Assembly (NCBI GenBank): GCA_011316305.1
Contig: SAUG01000029.1
Span: 186,001 to 250,000 of the forward strand
Reading direction: 5' to 3'
Source of the DNA: Rusavskia elegans
Taxonomy: Eukaryota; Ascomycota; Lecanoromycetes; Teloschistales; Teloschistaceae
DNA length: 64,000 bases
Shown: positions 1 through 12,651 of the stretch, one piece after another
Position numbering within the stretch: the first letter of the stretch is position 1
Layout of the letters: each line of letters starts with the position of its first letter
Notes under the pieces: generated by a model
Databases searched by the model: none
Told to the model about the DNA's origin: nothing
Seen by the model: only the letters and a program-made list of their open reading frames with translations
Translations under genes and position numbers: made by a program

Positions 1-704
1 GGCGAGGCTAGCCCGGATCGAAAACGATAAGCTTTTTTTAAATACGGATTTTTTTTCTAAGAAATCGGAAATATTAAAACTTTTTTCGTTCGAATTCCAA
101 TATTATATTTAATATATATCCGACTATATTTATTTTTTATAGAATAATAATTAGCCGTAAAATATATTAAATATATTACTATTTAGTAGAAAGACGTCTA
201 GTCAATTAAAAAATTAATATAAAATCTAGAAATATAGTCGGAAATATAATAATAATTAGATAATAATAAATTTTAAAAAATTAAAAATTCTAGAAAAAAA
301 ATATATATCTATAAATTTATTTAGAAAAAAAAAATACTATTTATATAATATCGTTATATAAACTAGTATTAAATAGAATTTATTACTATATAATATTATC
401 TATAATTACTTTTATATTCGATTATCTAATATAATTATAAATCGTATTAAATTAGATTTCTATTAATTTCTATTCTATAATCCGATCTAACTTTCGGTTT
501 TAATATTAGAAATTAATTTAAACTATTTAGCGGATCGGATTAAATTAATTTACTAAAATTCGAATCGGATTTCTAAAATACTGACAGGAATTCGTACCGA
601 AGTAGCCAGTCTAGATTCGATTCGGTACCTAGAAAAATCGAAACCGATTCGATTCGAATTCGGAATACGAATTCGGATTCGAAATCCGATCCGACGGCCA
701 GTCT
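1..704. repeat. Remnants of TAGACTGG-ended inverted-repeat elements
   Basis: Two element ends are visible. GTAGCCAGTCTA ends at 613 in the same context as other family ends (preceded by TACCGAA). ACGGCCAGTCTA ends at 704, preceded by the family's GATTCGAAATCCGATCC-type sequence. The family recurs at 15,803, 16,236, 47,650, 50,816 and 53,559. No complete element can be delimited here because the partner ends are not visible; they may lie before the window. The sequence between is A+T-rich with short CGG-containing blocks and no gene. Confidence 0.5.
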
Positions 705-1189
705 ATCTATTTTTATATTTCGAAAAAATTTTATTTTTTTATTATTATTATTTTTATTTTAGTTTCGATAAAACCACAATTCTACTATAGAATCCAAAAT
801 ATTTATAAAATTATAAATTAAATTTTTTTTAATATAAAAATAGTATTTCGTGATTTTAATATTAATATTATTATATACTAATAGTATTATTTCATTTTTA
901 ACGTAATTTAATAATCCAACTATTTTCTTATTCTAAAAAAATAATCGAAAATATTACTATAAAATCGAAATATTAAATGAATTCTAATATTTATAGTTTT
1001 TAAAACTAATAAAATAAATTTATATAACGGCCGTAGTATATTATTTATAAAAAAAAGATTACTATTTATTTATAATTAAGAAAATTTTATATATTTATAG
1101 ATTTTACGAATTTTCTTTTATAAAGATAATAATGAAATAACGAAATTAATACATTTAATAAATTATAAAATATATTAAATTCTATTAAA
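705..1189. other. Unassigned AT-rich stretch
   Basis: RIP-depleted, A+T-rich sequence with no recognisable element, reading frame or repeat partner found by eye. It forms the outer flank of the 3' LTR of the outer Gypsy-1 copy. Confidence 0.5.
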
Positions 1190-1460
1190 TATAGATATTT
1201 TAAATTATATTTTTAGATTAATGTTAGATGGATATATTTCTAGAGCAGTATACGATTATAGACCGGACGAAAAATATATTATAAAATTAATTTATATTTT
1301 CGAAAGATTGGAATATAGTCTAGTAATAAAAGAAAAGAAAAAGTAAAAAAGAATCGAAATCCGGTATACTAGTAATATTCTAATAACTAGACGGTAAACT
1401 TTATTTTTAAATATTTTAATTATATTTCTAAAGTTAGTATAATACTTTTAACGTTTTATA
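1190..1460 (-). repeat. 3' LTR of outer Gypsy-1 copy
   Basis: This stretch aligns in the same orientation with 15,370-15,627 (shared landmarks: GATATATTTCTAG, then AGAATCGAAATCCG, then a CTAGACGRTAAAC block) and inversely with 4,701-4,960. The inner edge at 1,460 matches the LTR start that reads TGTAAGGCGTT at 4,701, here decayed. The outer edge is approximate, because similarity fades near 1,190. Together with the LTR at 15,370-15,627 it bounds a minus-strand Ty3/Gypsy element. Confidence 0.65.
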
Positions 1461-4400
1461 ATTATCTTTTCTTTAGCGATATAATTTTTAGTATTATATT
1501 ATATCTATTTATATATTTATAATTTATATTAAATCAATATATTAACTTTATAATTAACTATAGGAAATAAAAAATATAAAAAAAAAGTTACTTTTTAATT
1601 ATTATTATAATCAGCTTTTCTTTATATATAACTATATTTTAGTTATATAGATATATATTAAAATAAAGTTAAAAAAAAGAATTCTATTATAAATTAAATA
1701 TAGATTTTCTGATTAATAAAATACGACTATAATTACGGCTAAAAATATTAAACTACTATATAATAGTACTATTAAATATATAATATAATATTATTTTAGT
1801 TTATATTTTCGAAAAAATATTTTATATCTATATATTAATAGTTTAAATATAATATTAAATAAACATTTTAATAAATATAAATAAATCCGAACCTAATATA
1901 AATGTTTGAAAATTCTAAATAGTAAATTAATATTTAAAGAAATACGGTTCGAATACGCTAGTAATAATATATTAATATTTTTTTTAACAGAAATTTTAAT
2001 TTCCTATAATTTATTTATTTAAATTATTTTTTATCGTTTTTATTTGTTTTTATCTTTATATATATAAAACATTTTCTCTATTATATATCCGATATTTATT
2101 CTACGCGACTAGCGATTATAGTAATATTAATCGCTTTTATTTAGTTTTCGAATATTTAAAAGACTATTTTACTAATATTTTTTTAAAATATAAAAAGGAT
2201 AGAAAAAAACTATCTAATTATAAAACGGTATAGCTTTTTCTATTATATTAATTTAAAGTTAACTATTAAAGATATTTAATATTTTTAATTTAGCTATATA
2301 GTAAATAATAAATATTTACTATTTTATTATCTAAAATTGAAAAAAACTTTTTATAAATAACAATAAATTTAAAAAGAAATTAGTTTTAAATATTATAAAT
2401 ATTTTTAAATATATTTCGGCTTTTAATATAATATTTTATAAATTTATTTATAATTCCGATATTTTAGAATAATTTATTAAAACTTTATATTTAATAATTT
2501 AATTTTTTAATATCTATTAAAATACTAATAAATATTTAATTTAAAAAAAGATAGTTATATAAAATAAATAAATTCTATTTAAAACGAAAATTAGAAATTT
2601 TAAATTCTAATATTTTTTAGCTATATTTTTCTCTTCTAGCTTTAGTTTTTTATACGGCTTCGGTTTACTATTATTATTTCTATTTATTTTTTATTTATAT
2701 CGCGAAAATTCTATTCTACCGGTAGTATCTAGACTTTTATCTTTCAAAATAGATATTATTAATACTCCGGTAGTAGTTTCGATATCTATAGTTATATTAT
2801 ATTCGATAGTAATAGATTTAGATTTTCTAGATATAATCTATAATCTTTTAAATAAAATAGTTAATTATTAATACGTCGCTATAAAATCGGATAATACCTT
2901 TCGGATTATAATATTTCTAAAAATAGAACGATATAAATATTATATACTCTTTTCTAATATCGCCTATAAAATTTCAAATAATAGAATATTTAAATCTATT
3001 TAGACTCGGATATTTATAATAGAATATCCGATACTAATAATTAAATAACCTATATCGACTATTATTAAGGTTTTTTTATATAAAATAAAACTTCTATTTA
3101 TAATATTTTTAGATAGATTCTACGTTTTCGATAATTTTAATAATAATAAATTATATCGAGTTATCGTTCCGTATATTATTAATAAAAAAGTTTTATTATC
3201 TATTTTTCTATTATAGTTTCTACTAATTCTTTTATCTATTATTCTATTATAGTTTATATTAACTTTCTTATATATAGCTTCGAAGGCGCCGGAAGTATCC
3301 GGATTTTAACTTTTAAAAGTTAGAACTATTAGTAATCCGGCCTTTTAAATAGTTTTTTCGATAAATAGTCTAATATTTTTCGATACTTTTAATTCGATTT
3401 ATAAATTTTTATAGATTATTTTTTCGGTAGTATTAAAAGTAATTATTTCTTTTATACTATTTCCCCCGCCTATTATAGATTAAGAAAATAGCCCGAAATA
3501 GAAATTTATTATAAAGCTAAATTAATTATATTACTATTAATATTTAAAGACGAAAATATACGACCGATATTATAATAAATAAAAATCTTAATATTTTAGA
3601 CTCTATAGCGTATTTTAAATAAATTCTATTTACTATAAAAATTTATTTCTAGATATATATATTATATATATTGTCTATAAATATCTAATATCTATAATTC
3701 TAATTTATTTCTATTAAATTCTGTTTTTTTTATTATATTCTAGTTTATACTTTTTTATTAAAAGGTTATTCTAATTATATATTTTAATAAACTCTTTAAT
3801 ATTTTTAAAGTTTTTTTATAGCTATTAGAAATTATATTCTTTTAGTTAACTAGTTTATTTAATTAGATATTCCGTTTTTAACTTTTTATCTTTTTTAGAT
3901 TTTATAAATCTTTTATCTAAAATAGTTTCTATTTTTAATTTCTTTCTATTATTAATAAAATCCGGTAATAGATATTCTAGTAGTTCGCTATTTTAAAAAT
4001 AATAGAACCTTTCTAATAAAGATATATAAAAGATATTATAGATCTTTAATCTAATTATAAAAACTAATTAGTAAATTTAAAAATCTATATATTTCGAAAT
4101 CTAATATAGTTCTACGAATTTAAAATTTTTTTTTTTAATTATTTAACTTTTAGGTTCTTTATAGATAATAGTATTAAATTATTAAATTTATATTCTATCG
4201 GTTAATATTATTTATTATAGTATTTAATTGAATTTATTTTAACTTTATTTTAATTTATATATATCGATTTATATATATCGATTTATATATTTTTTATAAA
4301 TTTATAACTTTTTTTTATTACTATTAGTACTTTTATATTTACTATCTCCTTTTTTATAATATTATTTTTAATACTTTCGAATATTATATCTAGATTATAG

Positions 4401-4700
4401 TCTATAAATATTTTAAAAAAGGATATTTTTATAGTATTATATTCGCTGTTATTATTAACGAAATTAGTTAAAGGTAGAAATTTAATCTAGTTTTTCTATT
4501 TTTTATAAATATATACTTTTAGATAGTATTATAGCGAATAATTCTATTATTTAATCTATTAGTCTATTTAAAAATAGAATATAATATCTAAATAACGTTA
4601 AATTTTTATATAATAGTAGATTTCCGACTAGAATTCGTTTATAAATAACGAACCTCTATCGCTAATAATTCTATTAGAAATAAATCCTTTATACTAAAAT
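1461..4700 (-). mobile_element. Outer Gypsy-1 copy, 3' part (integrase C-terminus and 3' region)
   Basis: Read on the minus strand, this is the 3' part of a Ty3/Gypsy retrotransposon. It matches, inverted, the plus-strand copy at about 9,480-12,626 along its whole length. The part from 4,700 down to about 3,480 corresponds to the integrase core and its C-terminal part. The part from about 3,420 to 1,461 is a 2-kb 3' region without a recognised domain. It breaks inside the integrase at 4,700, exactly where the LTR of the opposite-strand copy begins (TGTAAGGCG at 4,701), so the second copy inserted here. All frames are filled with RIP stops; the element is dead. Confidence 0.75.
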
Positions 4701-4960
4701 TGTAAGGCGTTAAACGCGATATATAGACTCTGGAAATGTAATTAAAATATTTAGAAACGAAGCTTACGGTCTAGTCGCTAGAGTATTACTAGTATATCGA
4801 ATTTCGATTCTTTTTTACTTTTTTCCTTTTTTTATTACTAGACTATACTCTAGACCTTTTAGAATGTAAATTAGTTCTATAATATATTATTTTTTCTGTC
4901 TATACTTATATACTATTCTAGAAATATATCTATCTACTAGTATTAATTCATTATTTAAAC
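4701..4960 (+). repeat. 5' LTR of inner Gypsy-1 copy
   Basis: It starts TGTAAGGCGTTAAACGCG, the inverted equivalent of the sequence ending ..CGCCTTACA at 15,627. It shares with the other LTR copies the CGATTCTTTTTTACTTTTT tract and the TCTAGAAATATATC block. The 3' edge is approximate because RIP has blurred the terminal CA and the primer-binding site. This is the best-preserved LTR start of the family in the window. Confidence 0.7.
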
Positions 4961-7379
4961 GTTTTTAATTCGATAAATATTGTTTCTAGTATAACTATAT
5001 TAATAATAATAAATAGTATTTATAGTAGTTATAATTCTAGTAAAATATTTTAGATAGAACTATTTTAAACTAGTATTAAAGCTATTAAACCGTAGATTAT
5101 AGATATTATAGATTAATCTAATAAATATAACCCGTCTATACTAAAAACGTCTAATATAAAAACTTTAGTTTATTTTTTATTATTTAAAAAACCTAATCGG
5201 AACTTTATAATAATTTTATTATTAATATATCGGCAGACTATATTATTTCCGACGGATAAATCTATTAATAGTAGCCGTCTAATAGTTAGTTATAGTCTAA
5301 TAAAAATAATTTTTTAAAGATTTTTATTTTTAGAAATTCTAATTTCGGTTAGCCGTCTAATAGTAATAATAATCTAAATAATAATAGAAATAGTAGTAAT
5401 AATTCTAATAATAATAAAAAGCTTCGAACTTTAAAAATTTAAATAGTAGTAAAAAAAAATCTTTTTAAAAATATATTATAAAATAGAAGCTTTTTAAATA
5501 AAAGATTCGACCTATATTTTAGATAATAATTTATTTTTTTTAAACTAGCTATTAGCCTTTTATAAATACTATAAATCCTATTAAAATTTAAAATTAAAGA
5601 GTCTAAAAATATAGCGATAAAATAATATTTAAAAAATACTATAAATAAATCGAATTTTATAGAAATTAATTTTATAAATACGACGTTTTATCTATTTATA
5701 TAATTTAAAATCGATAGATTTAAAAGTTTATTAAAAGTTAGAAATTAAGCCGTTAGTTTAAAAAGAAAAAATCTTTTATTAATAAATATATATTTAATAG
5801 TATATTATAGAATAATTTTATAAATTTTTTATCTAAATTTTATTATCGATTTTAAATTTTATTTATTAGATATTATATTAAAGTATTTTTATATAATTAT
5901 AAATAAAAACTAGAATATTCTAGAATTCTATAATTTCTTTATATTATTAGAAACCTAGCTATTTCCTTTATCGAAAAAATAGTATTTAATCTTTTTTTTT
6001 TAAATTCGTGCGGAATTATAGTATACTATATATATTTAAAATATAAAATTAAAAGATTTCGGTTATAATAAATAGATAATTTAAATTACCTAATAGAAAA
6101 ATATAGATAAAGCGATACCGGATTAGTAGTAGAACTTTTCTATTAATAGACTTTATCTACCTCTATATAGTAAAGGAAATTTTTCAAGATTCGAGAACCG
6201 GAACTAAAAAAGCTATTTATAAAATAATCGGAATAGTATTAATAAAAAAAGTATTTTTATTATTAGTAATAATAATTCTAGAAAATATAAATAAAATAAT
6301 AAATCTAATATTAACTTTATTTATAGTAATATAATTTATTAATCTAAAAGTTTTCCTGAAATCTAGAACTAAAACTAAAATAATCGAAGGTTTAATAACT
6401 TTTATAATAATAGTAACCGGTCGTTTAAAAAATCTACTATTAATATAATAAAAGATCATCCTAGTAATACTAATTAATAAAAAACTAAAAAAGCTAGTTA
6501 TAGTTTTAATAACCGCTAAAAATAAATAAATCAAAGTAAGAAACGGTTTCCGAATAAAAGTATTTATTAAATTACTAATAAAAGAATATAGTAAAACTAA
6601 AATATTTCTAGATTTAAAATTTTAGATTAATATCGTTTTTTAATCTTTTAATATTTAATATAACCTAAAATCTATTTATAAAATTAAAAAATCCTATTTT
6701 TTAATAGATTAAAAGTTAATACGCTATCTATTATAAAATATATAATTTAAACTAGATAATAATAGATAATTAGAATCGTCGGGAAATATTTATATTATAA
6801 TTCTATATTTTAGATATAATCGATAAATATAATATTTTTCTAGATATATTAGTTTTATATTAAATATATATAGTTATAGATTTAAAATTAGAGTAATAGC
6901 GATTCTCTATCTATAATAAAATAATATAAAATAACTAGATTAAAATAAACGGATTAATCCGCTTTAATATTAATTTATCGATAGTCTTTATTTATATATT
7001 ATAAATAGAAAAGTATATATTAGTATATATAATATCGATTACCGCTATATATACGAACTCTAATAATAATACTATTATATAGATAAAAGCTAATAGCGCC
7101 GATAAAAATAAAAATAATAAAAATATATAATAGTCTAAACTATCGATTCCGGAATTTATATATAAAGAGATTAAAATTTATAATATATATCTTATAGATT
7201 TCTTACCGCTATCTAAAAATACTAATTATATAATCGAATTAGATAGATAAAATCCGCTATATAATCTAATTTATAGCCTATTTAAATACGAGCTCGATAA
7301 ACTATAAAATTATCTAGATAGTATTTTTAAAAAAAAGCTAAATCTATTATTTAATATCTTTTATAGAATTCTAATTTTT

Positions 7380-7960
7380 TTTATATTTAAAAAAGATAGT
7401 AGTTTTTATATATATATCGACTATAGAAATTTTAATAAAATAATAATTAAAAACTATTATCTTTTATTTTTTATTTCTAATATTTTTAATCGATTATTTT
7501 AAATAAAGTATTTTTCTAAATATTATATTAAAAATACCTATTATTAAATTAAAATTAAAAAGAAAAATAAATAGAAAACCGTATTTTATATAAAATATAG
7601 ATATTTTCTAGTTTTACTGAAATATTAATAATATTCTAAATTTATATTAATAGAATTTTATAAAAACTAGTTAAAATTTATTATATGGTCTATCTAAATA
7701 ATATTCTAAATTTTATTAATTTAGAAAAAAAATATTAGAAATATATTAGATAAATTATTTAAAAACTTTATAATATATAATTTTATTTTAATTTTAAAAA
7801 ATTTATTATTAATATTAAATATATAAAATCTGAAGGCTTTATAATATCTAATAAAGATATTTTAATAGATCTAAAATAAATAATAATTATTAAAAAATAG
7901 CCGATTCTAAAAATTTACTAGAAAATATAGATTTTTTTAGAATTTATAAATTTTTATTGG
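7380..7960 (+). pseudogene. Reverse transcriptase domain of inner Gypsy-1
   Basis: One frame reads YIDYRNFNKIIIKNYYLL near 7,405-7,460, the RIP-shifted form of the Ty3/Gypsy core motif (C/V)DYRxLNxxTxKNRYPLP. It is followed at the expected spacing by a KTVFYIKYRYF segment equivalent to the family's K-T-A-F-R-T-R-Y-G-x-F motif. Downstream, the region of the YxDD catalytic box and the FLGF segment is too mutated to read with certainty. The protein would copy element RNA into DNA. Numerous TAG and TAA codons, attributable to CAG, TGG and CAA changes, abolish function. Confidence 0.8.
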
Positions 7961-7999
7961 TATTTTATTTACTAATATTTTTAGATTATAACGTTTCTA

Positions 8000-8560
8000 A
8001 TAAATTTACTTATAAAAAATATAGCCGGAAAAAAATCGAACCCGTTTTACTAAATTATTAATATCTAAAAAATTTTTAAAAAATTAAAATATACTTTTAA
8101 TACTACCGGAATATTATAATATTTCGATCCGGAAAAAGAAATCTATATTAAAACTAATATTTTTAGAATTAGATTAATTAAAATTATAGTTTAATCTAAT
8201 AAAAATAATTACTAGTACCTAGTTATATTCTAGGTAAAAAAAGATTTCTATTAAATATAACTGTAAAATATATAATATCGATTTATTTATTAATATTAAA
8301 ATCTTTAAATAGTAGAATCATTATTTTAAAATTAAAAAATAGATAGTAAAGATTTAAATAGATTATAATAATCTTTAAAATTTTATAAAAATTAAAAAAA
8401 TTATTATTTAATAATATTACTAGATTATTAAATTAGCTACTATAGATTTTAATATTTTCTATTATCTAGAAAGGACGAATCTAGCTAATTTACTATCTAG
8501 AAAACCGGTTTATAAAAATAATATTATTATATTTTAATAAAAACTAGATTTTACTAGTAA
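8000..8560 (+). pseudogene. RNase H and connection region of inner Gypsy-1
   Basis: Near 8,425-8,510 a frame reads KLATIDFNIFYY followed by NLANLLSRKPVY. This matches the end of the Ty3/Gypsy RNase H and tether region, normally ending in a PG(K/R)xNxADxxSRRPxY type motif, with RIP substitutions. The upstream part (8,130-8,420) lies where the RNase H catalytic core should be, but individual residues cannot be trusted after RIP. The position, directly after the reverse transcriptase and before integrase, is the usual Gypsy order. Confidence 0.6.
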
Positions 8561-9049
8561 TAAATCTAGTAGTAAACCGTTTTCTATATAAAATATTCAA
8601 ATTAATTATATTTTACGGGAGCGTATAATTAGAAGATCTAGATAATCTTTTATAGATTTTAAAAACTCTAAAATAATAGAATTAATTTTCTAATATTAAA
8701 TAAAGAACGCGATATATTTTATATATTAAAATTAATCAGATTACCTATAAATATAATAGACTATCGACGCGATAGTAATAGATTAATAATAATTATTTCC
8801 GATAAAAACTATAATAATAGAATAAATTCTATTATTAGAAATATATACTATAGTATAGATATTCTATAATTAAATAATATAGAAAGCTACTATAAATAAA
8901 ATAACTTATAGTAAAATAATCTCTAGTATACCCGATATATTTATTTAGTTTTAAAATCAAAATACCGATATTTAAAAATATTTATAGATTATTTAATTTA
9001 AATTAAAAAAAGCGCCGCGCTATAGAATATAGAAATAGAAACTAGTTTT

Positions 9050-10330
9050 TTTTTATAAAAAATCTTTATATATATCCGAAAATAAAGTATTATATATAAA
9101 AGTTCTAGTAAAATACTATAATAATTTTATAATTAAATATTTTAGATATTTGTAAATATTATCGTTTATTTAATATAGTTATAACTAGCCGAAACTATTA
9201 AATTATATTAGAAAATAGATAAAAGTATATAATATCTATTAATAAATTAAAGTCTATAAATATAAACTTTATAGAAAATTATAGAATCTTCTATATTTTA
9301 TATAACTAGAAAAGAAAATAGTAATAGATTTTGTTACTAGATTACTATCTATTTAATTTATTTTAAATTTAGTAGATTTAGTATTTATAGCCGTCGATCG
9401 ATTTATTAAAATAGTAAAATATATTCTTTATTATAAAATAATTAATATAAAAGATTTTATAGAATTTATTGTTAATAAACTTTAGTATAAAAGATTTATT
9501 TATAATAGAGTAATTAAGAATAGAAGTTTACTATTTATAAACGAAATCTAATCGGAAGTCTATTATCATTTAAAAATTAGATATTATTTAAATATTACGT
9601 TCTATTTATAAATAGATAAATAGATTAAATAATAGAATTAATTACTAGAATACTATCTAAAAGTATATATTTATAAAAAATAGAAAAATTAAATTAAATT
9701 TTTATTTTTAGCTAAATTTTTTTATAATAATAATAAATATAATATTATAAAAATATTTCCTTTTAAAACATTTATAGACTATAATCTAGATATAAAATAT
9801 TCGAAAACGTTAAAGAAAATTATATAAAAAAAGTAATAGTAAATATAAAGATATTAATAGTAAAGAAAAAAGGTATAAATTTATAAAAAATATATAAATC
9901 GATATATATAAATTAGAATAATGTTTAAATAAACTAAATAAAATACTATAATAATATATTTTAATTAATAAAATATAAAATTAGTAATTTAGTACTATTA
10001 TCTATTAAAAACTTAAAATTTAACTAATTAAAAAGATTATCTCTAAATTTATAGAACTATATCGGATTTCGAAATATATAGATTTTTAAATTTACTAGTT
10101 AGTTTTTCTAATTGAATTAAAAATCTATAATATCTTTTTTATATTTTTATTAAAAAGACTCTATTACTATTAAAATAGTAAACTACTAGAATATCTATTA
10201 TCGGATTTTATTAATAATTAAAAAAAATAGAAAGTAAAAATTATTTTAAATAAAAGATTTATAAAATCTAAAAAAAAAAGAAAAACTAAAAATGGAATAT
10301 TAAATTAAATAGGCTCGTTAATTAAAGAAA
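9050..10330 (+). pseudogene. Integrase region of inner Gypsy-1
   Basis: Between about 9,340 and 9,760 the conceptual frame follows the DDE integrase core: a DxxxRFTKM-like stretch, a D-R-S-L-F segment around 9,510-9,540, and a PQ(T/N)xRQTE-like segment near 9,600-9,640 with conserved spacing. The C-terminal part to about 10,330 is rich in Lys and Arg codons, as expected for the DNA-binding tail. The outer copy is broken in the equivalent of about 9,479. Many stops are present. Assignment rests on motif order and on its location after RNase H. Confidence 0.65.
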
Positions 10331-10679
10331 GATAATTTCTAGTAGTTATAAAAAGATTTTAAAAAGATTTAGAAATTTATTAAAATATATAATTGGGATA
10401 ACCTTCTAATAAAGAAATATAAACTAGAATATAATAAAAGAAAAATAGAATTAAATAGAAATAAACTATAATTATAGATATTAGATATTTATAGAATATA
10501 TATTTAATATATATAATAAAAAATAGATTTTTATAATTAATATAATTTATTTAAATTATATTTTAGAATCTATAATATCTATATTTTTATTTATTATAGT
10601 ATAGGTTATATATTTCTATATTTAGATATCTATATCGATATAATTAACTTAGTTTTATAGTAAGTTTCTTTTCCGGGCT

Positions 10680-12626
10680 ATCTTTTAAATCTATAATAGA
10701 TAGGGAAAATAATATAAAAAGAATAATTACTTTTAATATTATTAAAAAGTTAGTCTATAAGAATTTATAGACCGAATTAAAAATATTAAAAAATATTAGA
10801 CTATTTATTAAAAAGACCGTTAAAAAAGCCGGGATACTAGTAGTTTTAATTATTAAAAATTAGAATCCGAATATCTCCGGCGTCTTTAAAACTATATATA
10901 AACGATTTAATAGAAATTATAATAAAATAATATATAAAATATTAATGAAAATTATAATAAAATAATAGATAATAAAATTCCCTTTTTAATAATACGCGGA
11001 AAGATAACTCGATATAATTTATTATTATTAAAATTATTTAACGCGCGGAATCTATCTAGAAATATTATAAATAAAAATATTATTTTATATAAAAAAACTT
11101 TAATAATAGCCGGTATAGATTATTTAATTATTAGCGTCGGATATCCTATTATAGATATTTAAATTTAAACGGGCTTAAATATTCTATTATCTAAAATTTT
11201 ATAGATAGTATTAAATAGAATTATATATTATTTATATTATTCTATTACCGGAAAAATTATAAATTAAAAGATATTATCCGATTTTATAGCGATAGGTTAG
11301 TAATTAGCTATTTTATTTAAAAAAAATATAAATTATTTCTAGAAAATCTAAATCTATTACTACCAAATATAATATTGCTATAAATATTAGAACTACTACT
11401 AGGGTATTAATAATATCTATTTCGAAAAATAGAAATCTAGATACTACTAGTAAAATAAAGCTTTTATAATATAAATAAAAGATAAATAAAAATAGTAATA
11501 GTAATTCGAAACCGTATAGAAAATTAAAGCCGGAAGAAAAAAATATAGCCGGAAAATACTAGAATTTATCTATTTTATATAATTATATTCTTTCAGACGA
11601 AAATTTTATTAATATATTTATAAATATTAAAACGTTAAATTATTAAATTTAAAGTTTTTATAAAATATTCTATAATATCGGAATTATAGATAAATTTATA
11701 TTATATTATATTAGAATCCGGGATATATTTAAAGATATTTATAATATTTAAAACCAGTTTTTTTAAAAATTTATAGTTATTTAAAATGAAGTTATTTTCT
11801 AATTTAGATAATAAAATAATATATTTTTATTATTTACTATATAGTTAAATTGAAAATATAAATGATCTATTATAGTTAGTTTTAAATTAATATAATAGAA
11901 GGAATTATACTATTTTATAATTAAATTATTCTTTTCTATCTTTTTAATATTTTAAGTAAATATTAATAAATAGGTTTTTAAATATTCGAAAACTAAATAA
12001 AACGATTTATATTATTATTATCGCCAGTTATATTATATTAATATCGGATATATAATAACGAAAATATTGTATATATCTAAAGCTAGAAATTTATATAAAT
12101 AATAAAAAATTATTTAAATAAATAAAGTATAGAAAATTAAAATTTCTATTAAATAAAATATTATTATATTATTACTAGTACGTCGAAATCGTATTATTTC
12201 GAATATTTATATTAGGTATAGATTTAATTATATTTATTAAAACCTTTATCTAGTATTTTTTGTAAACATTATATATATTTATAGATATAGAATATCTTTT
12301 CGAAGATATAAACTAAAGTAATATTATAATATAGTAATTTAATGTTTCTAGCTATAATTATAGTCGTATCTCGTTAATTAAAAGATTTATATTCGATTTA
12401 TAGTAGTTTTTTCCTCTTTAATTTTATTATAATATATATCTATATAATTAAAATATAGTTATATAATAAGAAAAGCCGATTATAATTATAGTTAAAAAGT
12501 AATTTCTTTTTTTTATCTTAATTTCTATAATTAATTATAGAATTAATAGATTTATTTAATAAATATTATAAGTATATTAATAGATATAATATAATATTAA
12601 AAACGATATTACTAAAAAAAAGTAAT
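10680..12626 (+). other. Extra 3' region of Gypsy-1, no recognised domain
   Basis: About 2 kb lies between the end of the integrase and the start of the 3' LTR. The same sequence occurs inverted at 1,461-3,420 in the outer copy, so it belongs to the element rather than being a later insertion in one copy. Reading through RIP stops in one plus frame near 10,700-11,250 gives a protein-like composition, but I recognise no family. It could be a long untranslated tail, an additional open frame, or an older insertion carried by the element before it multiplied. Confidence 0.5.
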
Positions 12627-12651
12627 TATAAAATATTAAACGCGTTATATA

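Larger units (their letters stand above)
4701..12651 (+). mobile_element. Inner Gypsy-1 copy (Ty3/Gypsy LTR retrotransposon), RIP-inactivated
   Basis: A nearly complete plus-strand Ty3/Gypsy element. Order: 5' LTR (4,701 to about 4,960), gag region (about 5,000-6,300, similar inverted to 13,500-15,300 and 52,449-53,498), protease linker, reverse transcriptase (7,380-7,960), RNase H (about 8,000-8,560), integrase (about 9,050-10,330), then a 2-kb 3' region (10,680-12,626). The 3' LTR is represented only by its first 25 or so bases from 12,627, recognised by the AACGCGTTATAT block. At about 12,652 sequence of the outer, opposite copy resumes. RIP stops and the lack of ATG make every domain a pseudogene. 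It inserted into the integrase region of the outer copy. Confidence 0.8.

Noticed and set aside
6217..6534. 105-codon open frame on the minus strand
   Set aside because: Lies within the gag/protease interval of a RIP-mutated Gypsy element on the other strand; composition is just Ile/Phe/Asn/Thr from A+T-rich DNA.
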